Assembly: GCA_035691305.1 (NCBI GenBank) | Contig: DASSJF010000013.1 | Location: forward strand, 22,653 to 86,652 | Direction of reading: 5' to 3' | Length of the DNA: 64,000 nucleotides | DNA from: a bacterium | GTDB taxonomy: Bacteria > Sysuimicrobiota > Sysuimicrobiia > Sysuimicrobiales > Segetimicrobiaceae | Notes under the pieces: generated by a model | The model's input: only the letters and a program-made list of their open reading frames with translations | Told to the model about the DNA's origin: nothing | Database searches by the model: none | Shown: positions 41,414 through 50,478 of the stretch, one piece after another | How positions within the stretch are numbered: the first letter of the stretch is position 1 | How the letters are laid out: every line of letters begins with the position of its first letter | Made by a program: the position numbers and the translations under genes

Positions 41414-42750
41414 GACGCCGACCGCGGCTCCAGGCGTCCGGCCGTTTCGATCACAACCGGCGCGACTCGAGGGTCCAGGTGGGAGCCGATCAGCGGCCGC
41501 AGGGCCGCCGCGGCCGCCTTGTGGGTCGTCTTGCGGGGAGCGTCCGGCGTCCCGTACCGCAATTCGTCGTAACACTCGGCGGCGGCGAGGACGCGCGCGC
41601 CGAGTGCGACATTTCCTCGAAGCCGCGACGTGACCGCCGACCACGGCGTGTGATGCTCGCGCACCATCTGGGCCACGACCGCATCGGGATGGGACGCAAG
41701 GATTCTCGAGCCGACGATCGCGTGGCTGACCGGCGGCGCCGTCCGCGACTCCGCGTCGATCAGTCCGATGTCGTGCAGGAGCGCCGCCGTACGCCACGAC
41801 TCGACCACACCCGCCGGCACCCGCATCCGCCGGCCCACTTCGCTCACGAGCGCACTCACCCGCTGCGCGTGTGCGTGCGCTCCCGGAACCGTCCGCTCGA
41901 GCGCGATCATGAGCGCGCGGACGATGTCCTGCACGGTGCGCTGCGACGCCAAGAACACCGCCAGCTGCGCGCGAACGGCCGGCATGGTCACCGCGGATAG
42001 TGTCGTCAGCAACAGCGCGAGCCACGGCCCGCGTCCGGGCCCGATCCCGATGGTACCCAAGAGAACCGGGACGGGCGCCGCCAAGACTTGAGACAGCGGA
42101 TTCTCGGTGAGGCAGCTCCACCAATATGCGAAGAATGACTCGCCGTGGCGAAGACGGCGGTACAGCGCGATCAACGCAAAGTTCGCAAGCAGGTAGAGGA
42201 CGAGGACGACCAAACTCGCGACGGCGATTCCGGCGAGACGCCCCGGAATGGCCCGCAAGAGGGCGTGTCCGATCGCGGAGCCAAACGCCGCCGGATACGC
42301 CCACCAAAACGTATTGATGAGCGCACGCCACGGCTCGTAGAGGCGGAACGCGGTAACAGCCAGCATGGTTCCGAACGCGATCGCGATCAACGTATGCAGG
42401 GGGGACCAGAGCAACATCAAGGTCACAAGAAACGCCACGCGCGGGGTGCGAATCATGCCGAGGGGGCTCGGCACCGGGGGCACGAGCATTGTCAGCCCGT
42501 AAACCGCCGTTAGCGCCGCGACGGCCGGAATATCGCGGGGCGAAAGCAGCATGAGTGCGCCGACGTCGATAATGAAGCCCGCAGCGAGCGCTCCGCGCAG
42601 CCACGGCGGAGGTGACACGAATTCGTTGCGTTCATCCGGGGCACGGACGTTCATTTCCACGATGGTCCGCAACCATTGGCGGACCACGGTGAGAACGCCG
42701 AGGGGTGAATTCCTAGGGACCGATCGGGGGTCGGGTGGGATCGGACTCAC
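41410..42750 (-). CDS. membrane protein with C-terminal HD domain
   Basis: A 446-residue protein with about eight membrane spans (residues about 50-275) and a cytoplasmic HD domain (about 290-430). HD residues are seen in HAHAQRVSALVSEVG, TAALLHDIGLID, SHAIVGSRIL, and VREHHTPWSAV. The GYP motif is absent and the usual Lys after HDIG is Leu, so it is HD-type rather than HD-GYP. GTG 42750 is used; ATG 42654 is an alternative. It is coupled to the HD-GYP-MFS gene and sits behind a long structured leader. Confidence 0.8.
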   Translation of the reverse strand: MSPIPPDPRSVPRNSPLGVLTVVRQWLRTIVEMNVRAPDERNEFVSPPPWLRGALAAGFIIDVGALMLLSPRDIPAVAALTAVYGLTMLVPPVPSPLGMIRTPRVAFLVTLMLLWSPLHTLIAIAFGTMLAVTAFRLYEPWRALINTFWWAYPAAFGSAIGHALLRAIPGRLAGIAVASLVVLVLYLLANFALIALYRRLRHGESFFAYWWSCLTENPLSQVLAAPVPVLLGTIGIGPGRGPWLALLLTTLSAVTMPAVRAQLAVFLASQRTVQDIVRALMIALERTVPGAHAHAQRVSALVSEVGRRMRVPAGVVESWRTAALLHDIGLIDAESRTAPPVSHAIVGSRILASHPDAVVAQMVREHHTPWSAVTSRLRGNVALGARVLAAAECYDELRYGTPDAPRKTTHKAAAAALRPLIGSHLDPRVAPVVIETAGRLEPRSAS

Positions 42751-43137
42751 GGCACCAGCCTTGGAAGGTGCCGGATCTTGTCTACTGCGTTATGCCCCGC
42801 CGTCGCCGTACATGACATCACTTGCGAGTGTGTGACGCTGAGTGCTGTTGATTTGCACCCCACCCACTCGGGAAACAATCGTTCGCCGCTCGCGCGGCGA
42901 CTGCGAAGTCCTCCCCTCCGCTGCCCAAAGGGCACCCCGGGGATTTGCGGTATGGTAGACCGCTGTACCCCCACCCGCCCCGACCAAGTGGCCTGTAACT
43001 TCAATAGTCTTTTCCCCATTCCTTCCGTCATGCCCCCGAAGCCGCGCCCGCAGACCTTCCGAATAGTAACTGAAAACTGTTAAAGAAATTCGCTATAAGT
43101 TTCACCGGCGGCTGTCGGCGAACGTGCCGGCGCAGCC
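42751..43137 (-). other. 387-base structured intergenic leader
   Basis: I find no convincing gene here. It is less GC-rich than its surroundings at the far end (AT-rich 43060-43105). It contains several exact hairpins: GGCACC/GGTGCC (42752-42773, next to the GTG), TCGCCGC-tcgc-GCGGCGA (42883-42900), TGCCC-aaa-GGGCA (42922-42934) and CCCCGGGG (42936-42943). It would form the 5' leader of the HD/HD-GYP operon. A cyclic-di-GMP riboswitch was considered, but its conserved core was not found. Confidence 0.45.
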
Positions 43138-43443
43138 CTACCGTCCGCGGAGCGCCAGTTCCCTTACGAATCTGGCGATGGCCCGGGCATCTTCGGGCGG
43201 CAGCGTCCCAAGACGCCAGGCGATTTCTCGCTGCATCTCGGCCAGACTCATCTCCGGCAGGTCCCGCGGATTCTGAGCCGCCCCACCGCGACCGCGGCGG
43301 CGCTCGTCCATCGCCCGCAAGACACGCCGGATGAGGGCGGCGGGGAACGACTGCGTCGTGGCTTTAATATAGTCACGGTCCGCGAGCAGCCGGCCGGCGT
43401 CGAATCCCTCCGCCGGCGGGTCCGGTGTCCTACTGGTGCGCAA
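43138..43443 (-). CDS. small hypothetical protein
   Basis: A 101-residue, charged, helical protein I do not recognise; segments include DRDYIKATTQSFPAALIRRV and MSLAEMQREIAWRLGTLPPE. The TTG at 43443 is chosen because GGGGAG lies six bases upstream. It follows the 2-oxoacid oxidoreductase genes on the same strand after a 136-base gap, so it may be read with them or separately. Confidence 0.5.
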   Translation of the reverse strand: MRTSRTPDPPAEGFDAGRLLADRDYIKATTQSFPAALIRRVLRAMDERRRGRGGAAQNPRDLPEMSLAEMQREIAWRLGTLPPEDARAIARFVRELALRGR

Positions 43444-43579
43444 AGCTCGCTCCCCCCCGAAAACAGGGACGCCCAGAACACGCGTCGCCGCCGAATTCTG
43501 AGCGTCCCCGGACGTTCCTACGGACCTATTCCGGACCCTTGATATCCACGCGGCTGTTCCCGAGCCGCACGAGACGATC

Positions 43580-44455
43580 CTACCGGAATCCCGCCAGCAT
43601 CGGCTCGACGTCGACGTTGGCGAGCTCGGCCGGCCACAGCGGCAGCCGCTTCGCCGGCTCCTTCTTACGCGGGTGCCGGTAGATGACGCCCACGGGCAAC
43701 TTCTGACGACGGTCGAACTCATGGATCAGGCGCTCCGCCGCTTCCAGGCTCGCCGGATCGTGGCCGTCGGGCACCGGCTCCACGTGGTCGCGGAACCAAT
43801 CGTACGTGTTGAGCTTATTGTACGTCACGCAGGGCGAAAAGTCGTTCAGCATCGCGAAGCCGGGATGCCGGACGGCCTCGACCATCAACTGCGTCGTCAT
43901 CTTCGGATCGCCGGAGAATGACTGCGCGACGAAGGTGGCTTCCGAGGCGAGGGCAAGCTTGAGCGGATCCAGGAAGGGCGGGTGTTCCTCGGAGAGCTTC
44001 ATCTCCGGCTGCCCGAGGCCCCACGACGGCGAATCCTGCCCCTTCGTCAGGCCGTAGACGCCGTTGTCCATGATGACGAGCGTGATGTCCGGGTCGCGCC
44101 GGCAGATGTGCACGAAGTTCTCCACGCCGATGGCCAGCGTGTCGCCGTCGCCGGCCAGCACGATCACCTTCAGGCCGGGGTTGGCCATTTTGGCGCCGAG
44201 GGCGTAGGCGAGCGCACCGCCGTGCGTGCCGTAAAAGGTGTTGCCGTTGAGGTAGTTGCGGATCTGGCCCGAGCAGCCTATCCCCCCGACCAGGAAGGCC
44301 TCGGACGGCCTCATTTCGAGAGAGGTCAGGGCGGCCTTGAGGGCGTTGAGCACGGCGTAGTCGCCGCACCCGGGGCACCACTGAATGCGGTGCCGCGGCG
44401 TGGCGTTTTGCTCCCAGACCGACTTCACGGGCTGCACCGGCTTCGTCTCAGGCAT
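43580..44455 (-). CDS. korB: 2-oxoacid:ferredoxin oxidoreductase, beta subunit
   Basis: A 291-residue TPP-binding subunit. Marks are QWCPGCGDYAVLNALKAAL near the N-terminus, GIGCSGQIRNYLNGNTFYG, and the TPP/Mg motif LAGDGDTLAIGVENFVH with its downstream IMDNGVYGLTKGQ. It decarboxylates a 2-oxoacid such as 2-oxoglutarate or pyruvate and reduces ferredoxin. It overlaps the alpha gene by eight bases. The symbol reflects similarity to the 2-oxoglutarate type; pyruvate cannot be excluded. Confidence 0.93.
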   Translation of the reverse strand: MPETKPVQPVKSVWEQNATPRHRIQWCPGCGDYAVLNALKAALTSLEMRPSEAFLVGGIGCSGQIRNYLNGNTFYGTHGGALAYALGAKMANPGLKVIVLAGDGDTLAIGVENFVHICRRDPDITLVIMDNGVYGLTKGQDSPSWGLGQPEMKLSEEHPPFLDPLKLALASEATFVAQSFSGDPKMTTQLMVEAVRHPGFAMLNDFSPCVTYNKLNTYDWFRDHVEPVPDGHDPASLEAAERLIHEFDRRQKLPVGVIYRHPRKKEPAKRLPLWPAELANVDVEPMLAGFR

Positions 44456-46319
44456 CGAGCGACACCTCGACCATCAAGGGTTCCTTGCCGCCGAGGCGGA
44501 TCGTGCCGGCGCCGTTGCTGGTCACCTCGTGCACGGCACGAACGACCTCGGACGGGTGCAGCGGCCGTCCGTTGTACTTGAGGACGCGCCGCGTTTGAAT
44601 GAGACAGTGGGCCTGGATCAGACCGGCCAGTTGCCCCAGGTAGTTGTGTTCGCAGACGACTACCGGCACGCCGCGATCGAGCAGCGGCTTCGCGAGCGCC
44701 GTCGGGAACGGCCAGAGGTGCGTAAAGTGCACGACCGCGGCCTCGACGCCTTCCGACCGCAGGCGTTCACGCGCGTCCAACAGGACCGGTTTGGTTGAAC
44801 CCCACCCCACGAGGATCGGACCTTTACCCAGGGTGCCGTAAACTTGCGGCGGCTTCGCGTCGTGCTGGAGATACTCCATCATCTTGTGCATGCGCTTGTC
44901 CATCTGCGCGACGCGCATCGGCCGGTGGGTGGTGACGAATCCGGCCTCGTCGTGCTCGGTGCTGTTGACCTTGGCGGTGACCCCCGGGGTCCCCGGAACG
45001 AGGCGCGGCGAGATGCCCGAATCGGTGAGGCGGTACCGAAGATAGCGCCCCTCGTGAACGTCCGTCTCGCTCAAGACCTCGCGCGCGGGCCGTCCGCCGT
45101 TCTTGAACGCGTCCTCACGGACGGTGGCGCGTCCTTCGCTCAGGTTGAGGTCCGTCAGGAAAAAGACCGGGCACTGGTACTTGTCCGACAGCCGCACCGC
45201 GTCGCGCATCAGCGAACAGCACTCTTCGATCGTGGATGGCGCAATCACGATGCGCGGGATCTCGCCGTGGCCGCCGCCGGTCACGAGCCACAGGTCGCCC
45301 TGCTCCGGCTTCGTCGGCATCCCCGTCGACGGACCCGCCCGCATCGTATCCACAATGACGAGCGGCGTCTCGGTGATGCCGGAGACGCCGATCTCTTCCA
45401 CCTTGAGCGACAGCCCCGGGCCGCTCGTGCCGACCATGCTGAGCACGCCGACCGCCGCGGCGCCGAGCGCGGCCCGGATCGACTCGCGTTCGTTCGCGCC
45501 CTGCAGCGCGCGGCCGCCGTACCGCGGCAGATGCCGCTGCATGAATTCGAGAATCGATGTCGCGGGCGTGATCGGGTAGCCGGCGTAGAATCGAACCCCG
45601 GCCTGAATGGCGCCGATCGCAAGCGCCTCGTTCCCGCCGATGTACACTGCGGGCGGCTTCCCGGCGACCGGCTCCAGCCGCATCCCGATGTCGCGCCACC
45701 CGCGCTCCCTGAGAATCGCTTCCGCGGCCGCGCGGCCGCGCCGGGCCGCCTCGAGGTTCAGATCGACGAGCCCGGCCCCGCGCTTGGCGAACCGTTCCTC
45801 GAGCAGACGGCGCAGGCGGCTCTCGTCCTGATCGAAGTCGAGCAGCCGGAAGAGCGCGCCCGTCATGACGACGTTCTTGACGACTTCCTTCTTGAGGTCG
45901 CGCTGCGCGATTTGACGCGCGGGAATCGGGAAGACGCGCACGCCGCGCGCCTCGAGGTCGTCGGTCGGCACAATCCCGGTCGAGCTGTCGTAGATGGCGA
46001 CGCCGCCGTCGCGCAGTTCGCGGGCATGGCGCAGCAGCGTGTCGCGGTTCGGCTGGACCTTCGAGTCCGGGTTGACGTCGTACTCGAGACCCACGAGGAT
46101 ATCGACCCGCGAATCACCCCATGAGGTCGGCGGCTCCGGCGCGATGACGAGCGGGTCGTATTGGTGGGCGCCGTAGATCGTCGACGCGAAGCCGCGCTCG
46201 ACGGCCGTCACGTAGAGACCGTCGCGCGTCAGCAGACGCCCCAGAATGTCCGTGACCGTGGACACGCCGTCGCGAAGCTGCACGCCCCCGATGAGCAGCT
46301 TCATTCGATTGGTCTGCAT
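44448..46319 (-). CDS. korA: 2-oxoacid:ferredoxin oxidoreductase, fused gamma-alpha subunit
   Basis: A 623-residue protein. Residues about 5-190 are the gamma domain (LLIGGVQLRDGVSTVTDILG, ERGFASTIYGAHQ). Residues about 225-620 are the alpha part (NEALAIGAIQAGVRFYAGYPITPATSILEF, SMVGTSGPGLSLKVEEIG). This two-gene KorAB form is widespread in bacteria and needs only a ferredoxin partner. The ATG at 46319 has GGAGG eleven bases upstream; ATG 46304 is a second option. With korB it feeds low-potential electrons to ferredoxin. Confidence 0.93.
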   Translation of the reverse strand: MQTNRMKLLIGGVQLRDGVSTVTDILGRLLTRDGLYVTAVERGFASTIYGAHQYDPLVIAPEPPTSWGDSRVDILVGLEYDVNPDSKVQPNRDTLLRHARELRDGGVAIYDSSTGIVPTDDLEARGVRVFPIPARQIAQRDLKKEVVKNVVMTGALFRLLDFDQDESRLRRLLEERFAKRGAGLVDLNLEAARRGRAAAEAILRERGWRDIGMRLEPVAGKPPAVYIGGNEALAIGAIQAGVRFYAGYPITPATSILEFMQRHLPRYGGRALQGANERESIRAALGAAAVGVLSMVGTSGPGLSLKVEEIGVSGITETPLVIVDTMRAGPSTGMPTKPEQGDLWLVTGGGHGEIPRIVIAPSTIEECCSLMRDAVRLSDKYQCPVFFLTDLNLSEGRATVREDAFKNGGRPAREVLSETDVHEGRYLRYRLTDSGISPRLVPGTPGVTAKVNSTEHDEAGFVTTHRPMRVAQMDKRMHKMMEYLQHDAKPPQVYGTLGKGPILVGWGSTKPVLLDARERLRSEGVEAAVVHFTHLWPFPTALAKPLLDRGVPVVVCEHNYLGQLAGLIQAHCLIQTRRVLKYNGRPLHPSEVVRAVHEVTSNGAGTIRLGGKEPLMVEVSLDA

Positions 46320-46528
46320 CGGTTGCTGTTGCCTCCGGCGGAGCCGCTGTGCGGTGGGCGAGGCACGAGGATGCCGTCTCCCCCGAGCGTCGCGGCTCGA
46401 GTTCGTTGTTGAGCGTCCCTATTCACTACCGGCATTAAATAGTAGCAGGTCTCCCGGCAAAGTGCCAGGATACCCAGACGGCGCGGGGTTCAGACGCGGG
46501 CCGGCGGGGCGGGCGGGGGGAAAACTGG

Positions 46529-46565
46529 ACCGGGCCGGCGGGGGCACCGACCCCGCCGGCCCGGT
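46529..46565 (-). terminator. rho-independent terminator after the HU gene
   Basis: A perfect 15-bp stem (46529-46543 with 46551-46565) and a seven-base loop. On the minus strand it is followed by CCAGTTTTCCCC. It lies 20 bases after the HU stop. Confidence 0.8.
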
Positions 46566-46584
46566 CGAGGCTGCTCTTCGCGGC

Positions 46585-46863
46585 TTAGGCGCGCTTCACG
46601 AGCTCCTTCAGTTCCTTGGCCGGGGTGAACCGGGGAACCGTCCTGGCCGGCACCTTCACCGGCTCGCCGGTCTGCGGGTTGCGCGCGATCCGGGCCTTCC
46701 GCTTCAGGACCCGGAACGTTCCGAACCCGGGAAAACGAACGCGATCGCCCTTCTTCAAGGTCGAGGTCAGCTGGTCCAGCACGTCATCGAGCGTGCGGAC
46801 CGCGTGCGCCTTCGGTGTCTTCCACTTCTCAGCGAGCTTCGCCGCGAACTGAGCCTTCGTCAT
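46585..46863 (-). CDS. HU-family DNA-binding protein
   Basis: A 92-residue nucleoid protein. The N-terminal helices (MTKAQFAAKLAEKWKTPKAH) are followed by the DNA-binding arms: GDRVRFPGFGTFRVLKRKAR, RNPQTGEPVKVPARTVPRF with the intercalating proline region, and the C-terminal helix. GGGAGGGAG precedes the ATG. It is a single gene with its own terminator. It could serve as HU or an IHF-like homodimer. Confidence 0.95.
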   Translation of the reverse strand: MTKAQFAAKLAEKWKTPKAHAVRTLDDVLDQLTSTLKKGDRVRFPGFGTFRVLKRKARIARNPQTGEPVKVPARTVPRFTPAKELKELVKRA

Positions 46864-47162
46864 GTCTCCCTCCCGGTTTATGGTCGTCGCTTCGGCACTT
46901 AGGGGGTTCGGGAAGCCAAAGGGGTTTCCTTCATGGCTTCCGCGTCCGGGGCCTTATTTTAATGGGTTATTCGCGGGATCGGCACCGGACACGAGTGCGC
47001 CGAACGCGGGACCGCCTCGCCGCGGGCAGACGTGCGGCGCGCGGGCGGGGGCGCAGGTGTCCGAGCGGGCGCGGCGAATAATTCCTCCCGGCGATTGCCT
47101 CACTCGCGGAACCACGAACTCGAAACTTACGCCGAACTAACGGACGACAAAGGAGGCCGCCC
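46864..47162. other. divergent intergenic region, HU and exported protein
   Basis: About 300 bases without a gene. On the minus strand TAAAAT (46961-46956) is a possible -10 for HU, with no good -35. On the plus strand only the strong AAAGGAGG site before 47163 is clear. Confidence 0.35.
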
Positions 47163-47699
47163 ATGCGTACCTGCGTTGCGCTTGTCGCTGTTTTCGCCCT
47201 CGCCTTCTCCCTAGTTCCCGCGTTCGCCGGCTCGATCCTGACGGCTCCGGCCGGCACAAAAGTGCTGCTCCGGTTTGAGACCCCGGTCGACTCCGGCAAG
47301 ATCGCCGAAGGGGCCCAGGTCAGGTTCACGGTCGCGACCGACGTGCTCATCTACCGCACGGCGGTGGTGACACAGGGCACCCCGGCCCAGGGCATCGTCA
47401 CCGACGTCTCCAAGCCCGGGATCTTCGGGAAGAACGCGCGGGTGCACATCGCCTACGTCGAGGTCAACGCCGTCGACGGCCGGCCCGTCCGGCTCGCACC
47501 TCTCGACGTGACGCCCGACTCGGTCCGGCAGGTGAGTGACGTGGGGGCCGCCGGGGCCACGAGCCTGACGGGGGCGATCATCCTCGGACCGGTCGGCCTC
47601 GCCGCGGGCGCTTTGATCCACGGCGGGAATGTCTCCCTCCCGGCCGGCGCCGTCGGGACCTCGAGCCTCGAGCAGGACCTCCAGATCGCGGCTCCCTAG
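47163..47699 (+). CDS. exported protein of unknown function
   Basis: A 178-residue protein with a clear signal peptide (1-22, ending AFAG). The rest is beta-rich: PAGTKVLLRFETPVDSGKI, GAQVRFTVATDVLIYRTAVV, TQGTPAQGIVTDVSKPGIFG, then a Gly/Ala-rich hydrophobic segment (about 133-155), and closing NVSLPAGAVGTSSLEQD. Similar layouts are common in secreted bacterial proteins of unknown role; the hydrophobic segment could insert in a membrane. AAAGGAGG six bases before the ATG supports the start. Confidence 0.75.
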   Translation: MRTCVALVAVFALAFSLVPAFAGSILTAPAGTKVLLRFETPVDSGKIAEGAQVRFTVATDVLIYRTAVVTQGTPAQGIVTDVSKPGIFGKNARVHIAYVEVNAVDGRPVRLAPLDVTPDSVRQVSDVGAAGATSLTGAIILGPVGLAAGALIHGGNVSLPAGAVGTSSLEQDLQIAAP

Positions 47700-47713
47700 G
47701 GACTTTCCACAAA

Positions 47714-47767
47714 GACGGCCTGTCCGCTCGCCTAACCCGCATCCGGCAGCGGGCGGACGGGGCCGTC
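47714..47767. terminator. imperfect hairpin between convergent genes
   Basis: GACGGCC (47714-47720) pairs with GGCCGTC (47761-47767), and GTCCGC with GCGGAC, with a small internal mismatch. The right arm overlaps the end of the dehydrogenase gene. Confidence 0.45.
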
Positions 47768-48800
47768 AGTAGGCCCGCTCGCGTTCGAAGCGATTGATCA
47801 GGGGCCGGCCGTCCAGGTAGCGGCGGAGGTTTTCGCAAAACAGTTCGGTTAGGCGCGCATTCTCGCCCGGCACCGTGCTTGCCGAGTGCGGGCTTACGAT
47901 CACGTTCGGCATGTCCCAGAGCGGGCTGTCGTTCGGGAGCGGCTCCGTCGCAAACACGTCCAGCGCCGCGCCGGCAAGATGTCCGTCCCGCAGCGCGGCG
48001 ATCATCGCCTGTTCGTCCACGATCCCGCCCCGCGCGATGTTGATCAAAATAGCGCCCCGCTTCATGCTCCGCAGTTGCTCCGCGCCGAGCAGACGCCGGG
48101 TACCCGCCGTCTGCGGGACGATCAGGACGAGCACGTCTGCCTGCCGGATGACCTCCCCAACTCGCTCGGGCGGCAGCACCTGCTCCACGTGGGGTGCGCC
48201 GCCCGTGGGGATGGTGCGCTTCGTCCCGATGACTCGCATGCCGAGCGCCGCGCCCAGCCGGGCGACCTCGCGCCCGACATTGCCGAGCCCTACGATGCCG
48301 AGCGTCATCCCACGGACTTCTCGCGCGCAATAGCGCTCCCACCGATGGGCCGTCTGTTCGGCGCGCAGCCAGAACAGGTCTTTGATGAAGACGAGCATCG
48401 CCATCGCGCAGAACTCCGCGAGCGCGGTCGCGTGCACCCCCGCCGCGGTCGTGAACGTAATCGGCGAATCGACGAGTCCCCGGCGGACGAGCATCTCACC
48501 GATGCCGGCGCTCGTCGCCTGGATCCAGCGGACGTTGGGCGCGAGGACTGGGATACGCTCGATGTTCGTATGGTCGAAGTCGAAGAGCACCTCCGCCCTC
48601 GCGAGCAGCGTCCGCCACCGCGCCTCGTCGGCGGCGCTCCTCGTGAATCGCTGGCCGTGATGCTGGCCCTGGTAGACCGGCTTCGCCAGCAGGTCGGGCT
48701 CGTACATGACCTCCACGCCGGGCACGGCGCGGATCCGTTCGACGAGCTGCGGCTCGAGATACGACGCGATGAGCACCGGCAGCGGCTGCGCGCGCGTCAC
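47766..48800 (-). CDS. D-2-hydroxyacid dehydrogenase family protein
   Basis: A 344-residue NAD(P)-dependent dehydrogenase. The Rossmann motif is GIVGLGNVGREVARLG (about 170). The catalytic residues fit Arg in NIARGGIVDEQ, Glu in ALDVFATEPLP and His in VSPHSASTVPG. The N-terminal part is divergent, so the substrate (a hydroxyacid or phosphoglycerate-like compound) is not inferable. Its GTG start overlaps the Maf gene stop by four bases. Confidence 0.9.
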   Translation of the reverse strand: MTRAQPLPVLIASYLEPQLVERIRAVPGVEVMYEPDLLAKPVYQGQHHGQRFTRSAADEARWRTLLARAEVLFDFDHTNIERIPVLAPNVRWIQATSAGIGEMLVRRGLVDSPITFTTAAGVHATALAEFCAMAMLVFIKDLFWLRAEQTAHRWERYCAREVRGMTLGIVGLGNVGREVARLGAALGMRVIGTKRTIPTGGAPHVEQVLPPERVGEVIRQADVLVLIVPQTAGTRRLLGAEQLRSMKRGAILINIARGGIVDEQAMIAALRDGHLAGAALDVFATEPLPNDSPLWDMPNVIVSPHSASTVPGENARLTELFCENLRRYLDGRPLINRFERERAY

Positions 48801-49360
48801 AGCGCCCTCATCCGCCGGAGCGTCTCCAGGACCTCGCGAAGCGGCAGCCCCACGACGTTGGTGTACGACCCCTCGATCCGCCGGATCATTCCCGCGGCCC
48901 CCCCTTGAATGGCATATCCGCCCGCCTTCCCCAACGGCTCGCCCGTGGCGGCGTACGCGTCGATCTCCTCGCGGCTGAGCGGAGCGAACTCGACACGGGT
49001 CCGCACGACGCCGCCGTCCGCGCGCCGCGCCGGCACATCATACACCTCGAAGCCCGTCACCACGTCGTGGACGCGTCCCGACAGCCGCGCGAGCATCACT
49101 CTGGCGTCCGCGGCGTCTCGGGGCTTCCCGAGCACGTCGCCCTCCAGCACGACGTCGGTATCCGCGGCGAGCACGAACCCGTTCGTCCGCCCGGCGGCCA
49201 CGTCGCGCGCTTTCGCCGCGGCGAGGCGGCGTACGAAGACCTCGGGCGGCTCACCCGCCAGGCGCTCCTCGACGACGCTGCTCGGAACGGCGACGAACCG
49301 GATCCCCGCCGAGGCGAGCAGCTCGGCGCGCCTCGGCGAGGCCGAGGCCAGCACGATCAC
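48797..49360 (-). CDS. maf: Maf-family nucleotide pyrophosphatase
   Basis: A 187-residue house-cleaning enzyme that hydrolyses dTTP, UTP or modified nucleotides. Marks are LASASPRRAELLASAGI at the start, EEVFVRRL-type helix PPEVFVRRLAAAKA, LAADTDVVL, GKPRDAADARVMLARLSG and GYAIQGGAAGMIRRIEGSYTNVVGLPL. GTG 49360 is used; GTG 49354 is also possible. The longer in-frame extension overlaps the ion-channel gene and is not homologous. Confidence 0.92.
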   Translation of the reverse strand: MIVLASASPRRAELLASAGIRFVAVPSSVVEERLAGEPPEVFVRRLAAAKARDVAAGRTNGFVLAADTDVVLEGDVLGKPRDAADARVMLARLSGRVHDVVTGFEVYDVPARRADGGVVRTRVEFAPLSREEIDAYAATGEPLGKAGGYAIQGGAAGMIRRIEGSYTNVVGLPLREVLETLRRMRAL

Positions 49361-49370
49361 CGCGACACGA

Positions 49371-50456
49371 TCACCGCCACCTCGACTTCTGCCAGTTGTC
49401 GCGCGCGCCCTCCGCGCCGAGCCACGCCGGCAGCGGCATCGCGAGCCGGTACGACAGCCCGTTGGCGTACGGCTCGTACATGCGGCGCAGCTCATCCATC
49501 TGCGTCGCCGCCGCCGCGCCCCCGCGCACCGGACAGCCGTTGGCGCGCAGCACCGCCATGAGTCTGGCCCGATCGTCCTCAGACAACCGGTCCGGGTGCG
49601 GCGGCACCGGCGGCTGGTTGAACAGGATGCTGATGTCGACGAGCGCGTGGCGCGCCATCGCAAACGTAAGCTCGGCGGCCCGGTGCGGCGCGCCTTCGAG
49701 GCCGCCGATTATCAGCGCGCAACTGTCCAGCACCGCCGTGATCGCGGAGAGCCAGGATTCGTTGTCGTGCTGGGACCGGAAGTAGATCAACACCGGGTAT
49801 GAGATGTGGCTTTCGAGCAGATCGGCCGCCCATCGTTCCCACTCGCGGAGAAACGGCTCCAGCAGCGCGCGGTCGCCGCGAGACCGCCTCAGCAGTTCTC
49901 CGGCGCTCGGCGGCGACCCCGCCCACGCGTCGAGCATCGAGATGTGCGACTCCCGCCGCGAGAACCCCTGATAGATCACCGGCAGGTACGAGATGATCAG
50001 CGCCAGGAACGAAAATCCGACCCCGCTCTCGACGACGAGGATGATGCGGGCGACTGTGGATCTCGGCTGGACGTCCCCCAGCCCGAGCGTAAAGAACGTC
50101 GTCCCGCTGAGATAGATGTCGGTACCGAATCCCGGGTGGCCCTCCGGCGCGGTCATCTGCGACCCGTAGCTCCACTGCAACATTCCGAACCCGACGATCA
50201 GCCCAACGGCCCAGACGGCAAGGAGGCTGAGAGTCACGAGCGGTCCGAAGTATGCGAGATACGCCTCGCGCCGGCTCGGCCGGCGCATCCGCCCCACCAG
50301 CGCGACCCAGGCGCGCCACAAGTATGTGATGTAGAAGGCCACCCGAAGATGGCGCGCGACCCGCCTCGGCAGGATGACGGTCTCGAAAGCGTCCCAGAGC
50401 ATAGAGATGATCACGCAGATTCCGCCGAGGCCGGCAATCAGTCGCACGACGGCCAC
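49371..50456 (-). CDS. two-span (Kcs-type) ion channel homologue with an unusual filter
   Basis: A 361-residue membrane protein. Spans are seen at about 4-20, 70-95 and 135-160, and a pore loop between the last two reads GTTFFTLGLGDVQPRS. This matches the Ion_trans_2 layout, but the potassium filter TVGYG is replaced by TLGLG. The 200-residue C-terminal part is cytoplasmic and helical, without RCK/TrkA-N motifs. GTG start with a GAGGGGG run directly upstream. The ion selectivity is unknown. It precedes maf and the dehydrogenase on the same strand. Confidence 0.8.
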   Translation of the reverse strand: MAVVRLIAGLGGICVIISMLWDAFETVILPRRVARHLRVAFYITYLWRAWVALVGRMRRPSRREAYLAYFGPLVTLSLLAVWAVGLIVGFGMLQWSYGSQMTAPEGHPGFGTDIYLSGTTFFTLGLGDVQPRSTVARIILVVESGVGFSFLALIISYLPVIYQGFSRRESHISMLDAWAGSPPSAGELLRRSRGDRALLEPFLREWERWAADLLESHISYPVLIYFRSQHDNESWLSAITAVLDSCALIIGGLEGAPHRAAELTFAMARHALVDISILFNQPPVPPHPDRLSEDDRARLMAVLRANGCPVRGGAAAATQMDELRRMYEPYANGLSYRLAMPLPAWLGAEGARDNWQKSRWR

Positions 50457-50478
50457 CCCCTCTGCGCGCGCGGCGCCG

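Noticed and set aside
42747..43031. 94-codon minus-strand frame in the leader of the HD operon
   Set aside because: No ribosome binding site, odd composition rich in Arg/Gly/Ser, and it runs through strong hairpins.
42751..43137. Cyclic-di-GMP riboswitch upstream of the HD genes
   Set aside because: Hairpins exist, but the conserved aptamer core sequences of the known classes could not be found by eye.
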